Positions 63,829 through 64,000 of a stretch of DNA of 64,000 bases are shown here, piece by piece. This stretch comes from Acidobacteriota bacterium. GTDB lineage: Bacteria; Acidobacteriota; Terriglobia; Terriglobales; Acidobacteriaceae. The DNA lies in the NCBI GenBank assembly GCA_021792135.1, contig JAJYVF010000002.1, positions 62,001-126,000 of the forward strand, written 5' to 3'. Under the pieces are notes generated by a model. The model saw nothing but the letters and a program-made list of their open reading frames with translations. It ran no database searches and had not been told where the DNA came from. Each line of letters starts with the position of its first letter. Position 1 is the stretch's first letter. Made by a program: the position numbers and the translations under genes.

Positions 63829-64000
63829 TGACCGGCTCCCTTTGCTGCAGGGCCGGGCGCCGTCTGCGTCTCCACCGCCGCCCAGGTGCGGTTCGTCTCC
63901 ACGAAGGTCTTGTTGGCTACCCTCCGGATATCCGCCTTCGTGACCGCGTCGATCCTGTCGAGCTGTTTGAAGAGCTCGCGCCAGTCGCCATAGCGCAGCT
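63825..64000 (-). CDS. M16-family peptidase, C-terminal end (partial)
   Basis: The last 57 codons are visible: LRYGDWRELFKQLDRIDAVT, then ADIRRVANKTFVETNRTW, as at the end of M16 (insulinase-like) peptidases. It would be the active partner of the downstream subunit if its N-terminal zinc motif, outside the window, is intact. Its TGA overlaps the next ATG, so the two are coupled. Confidence 0.8.
   Translation of the reverse strand, partial: LRYGDWRELFKQLDRIDAVTKADIRRVANKTFVETNRTWAAVETQTAPGPAAKGAGQ

Overview
The window reads as a chromosomal segment of a high-GC, Gram-negative member of the Acidobacteriota, most likely Terriglobia/Acidobacteriaceae-like. The reasons are a VWFA-related protein of the acidobacterial type, a very large Oar-like TonB-dependent receptor with a carboxypeptidase-regulatory N-terminus, a CE15-type glucuronoyl esterase, a DUF420/ABC/CtaB oxidase-assembly cluster, and many lineage-style secreted proteins. 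Assignment to a species is not possible from the sequence alone. No rRNA, convincing tRNA, CRISPR array or insertion sequence was seen.

Region 1 (1-16.2 kb) is respiratory and is transcribed leftwards after a histidine-kinase tail at the edge. It holds an ADP-forming acyl-CoA synthetase/GNAT fusion and cydAB. Upstream of these lies an eight-gene multihaem electron-transfer cluster with about 42 predicted c-haem sites. It starts with a DmsE/MtrA-like decahaem cytochrome and a large outer-membrane beta-barrel. Two related modules follow, each a mono-haem cytochrome c plus a multihaem cytochrome c with a cytochrome b: fused in one module (13 haems + b), split in the other (11 haems, then b). A NapC-like six-haem membrane cytochrome closes the set. 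Palindromes of the form GTGAY-N4-RTCAC (Crp/Fnr type) lie upstream of the decahaem gene, cydA, a universal stress protein, a [NiFe]-hydrogenase relic and, less perfectly, ccmF. At the decahaem and hydrogenase promoters they sit about 42 bp from the inferred transcription start.

Region 2 (16.2-30.7 kb) holds the decayed hydrogenase remnant, the stress protein, pgeF, a CE15 esterase, a DUF1906 protein, a TSUP permease, an orphan oligopeptide-type ABC ATPase, a PcrA/UvrD helicase with an acidic insert, a 51-residue lysine/arginine-rich protein, an amino-acid permease, a glycerol facilitator and an OmpA-family protein.

Region 3 (30.8-48.9 kb) holds cytochrome c maturation genes (ccmF, ccmH, ccmI-like), a response regulator, the giant TonB-dependent receptor, htpX, a beta-propeller protein, the VWFA protein, and the DUF420/ABC-2/ctaB cluster. 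The Ccm genes would serve the many c-type cytochromes in region 1.

Region 4 (49-64 kb) holds a HicBA pair with a frameshifted toxin, an AI-2E-family permease with shikimate kinase, an ECF sigma/anti-sigma pair, a ferredoxin, suhB with a divergent Hfq-like gene and a holin-family membrane protein, several secreted proteins, a candidate structured RNA with its own promoter and terminator, phhB, an HD-GYP response regulator, a short sigma-like protein, glmU, and two M16 peptidase genes at the edge.

The most notable content is the multihaem c/b conduit with its duplicated fused and split modules, its shared operator motif, and the neighbouring hydrogenase relic.
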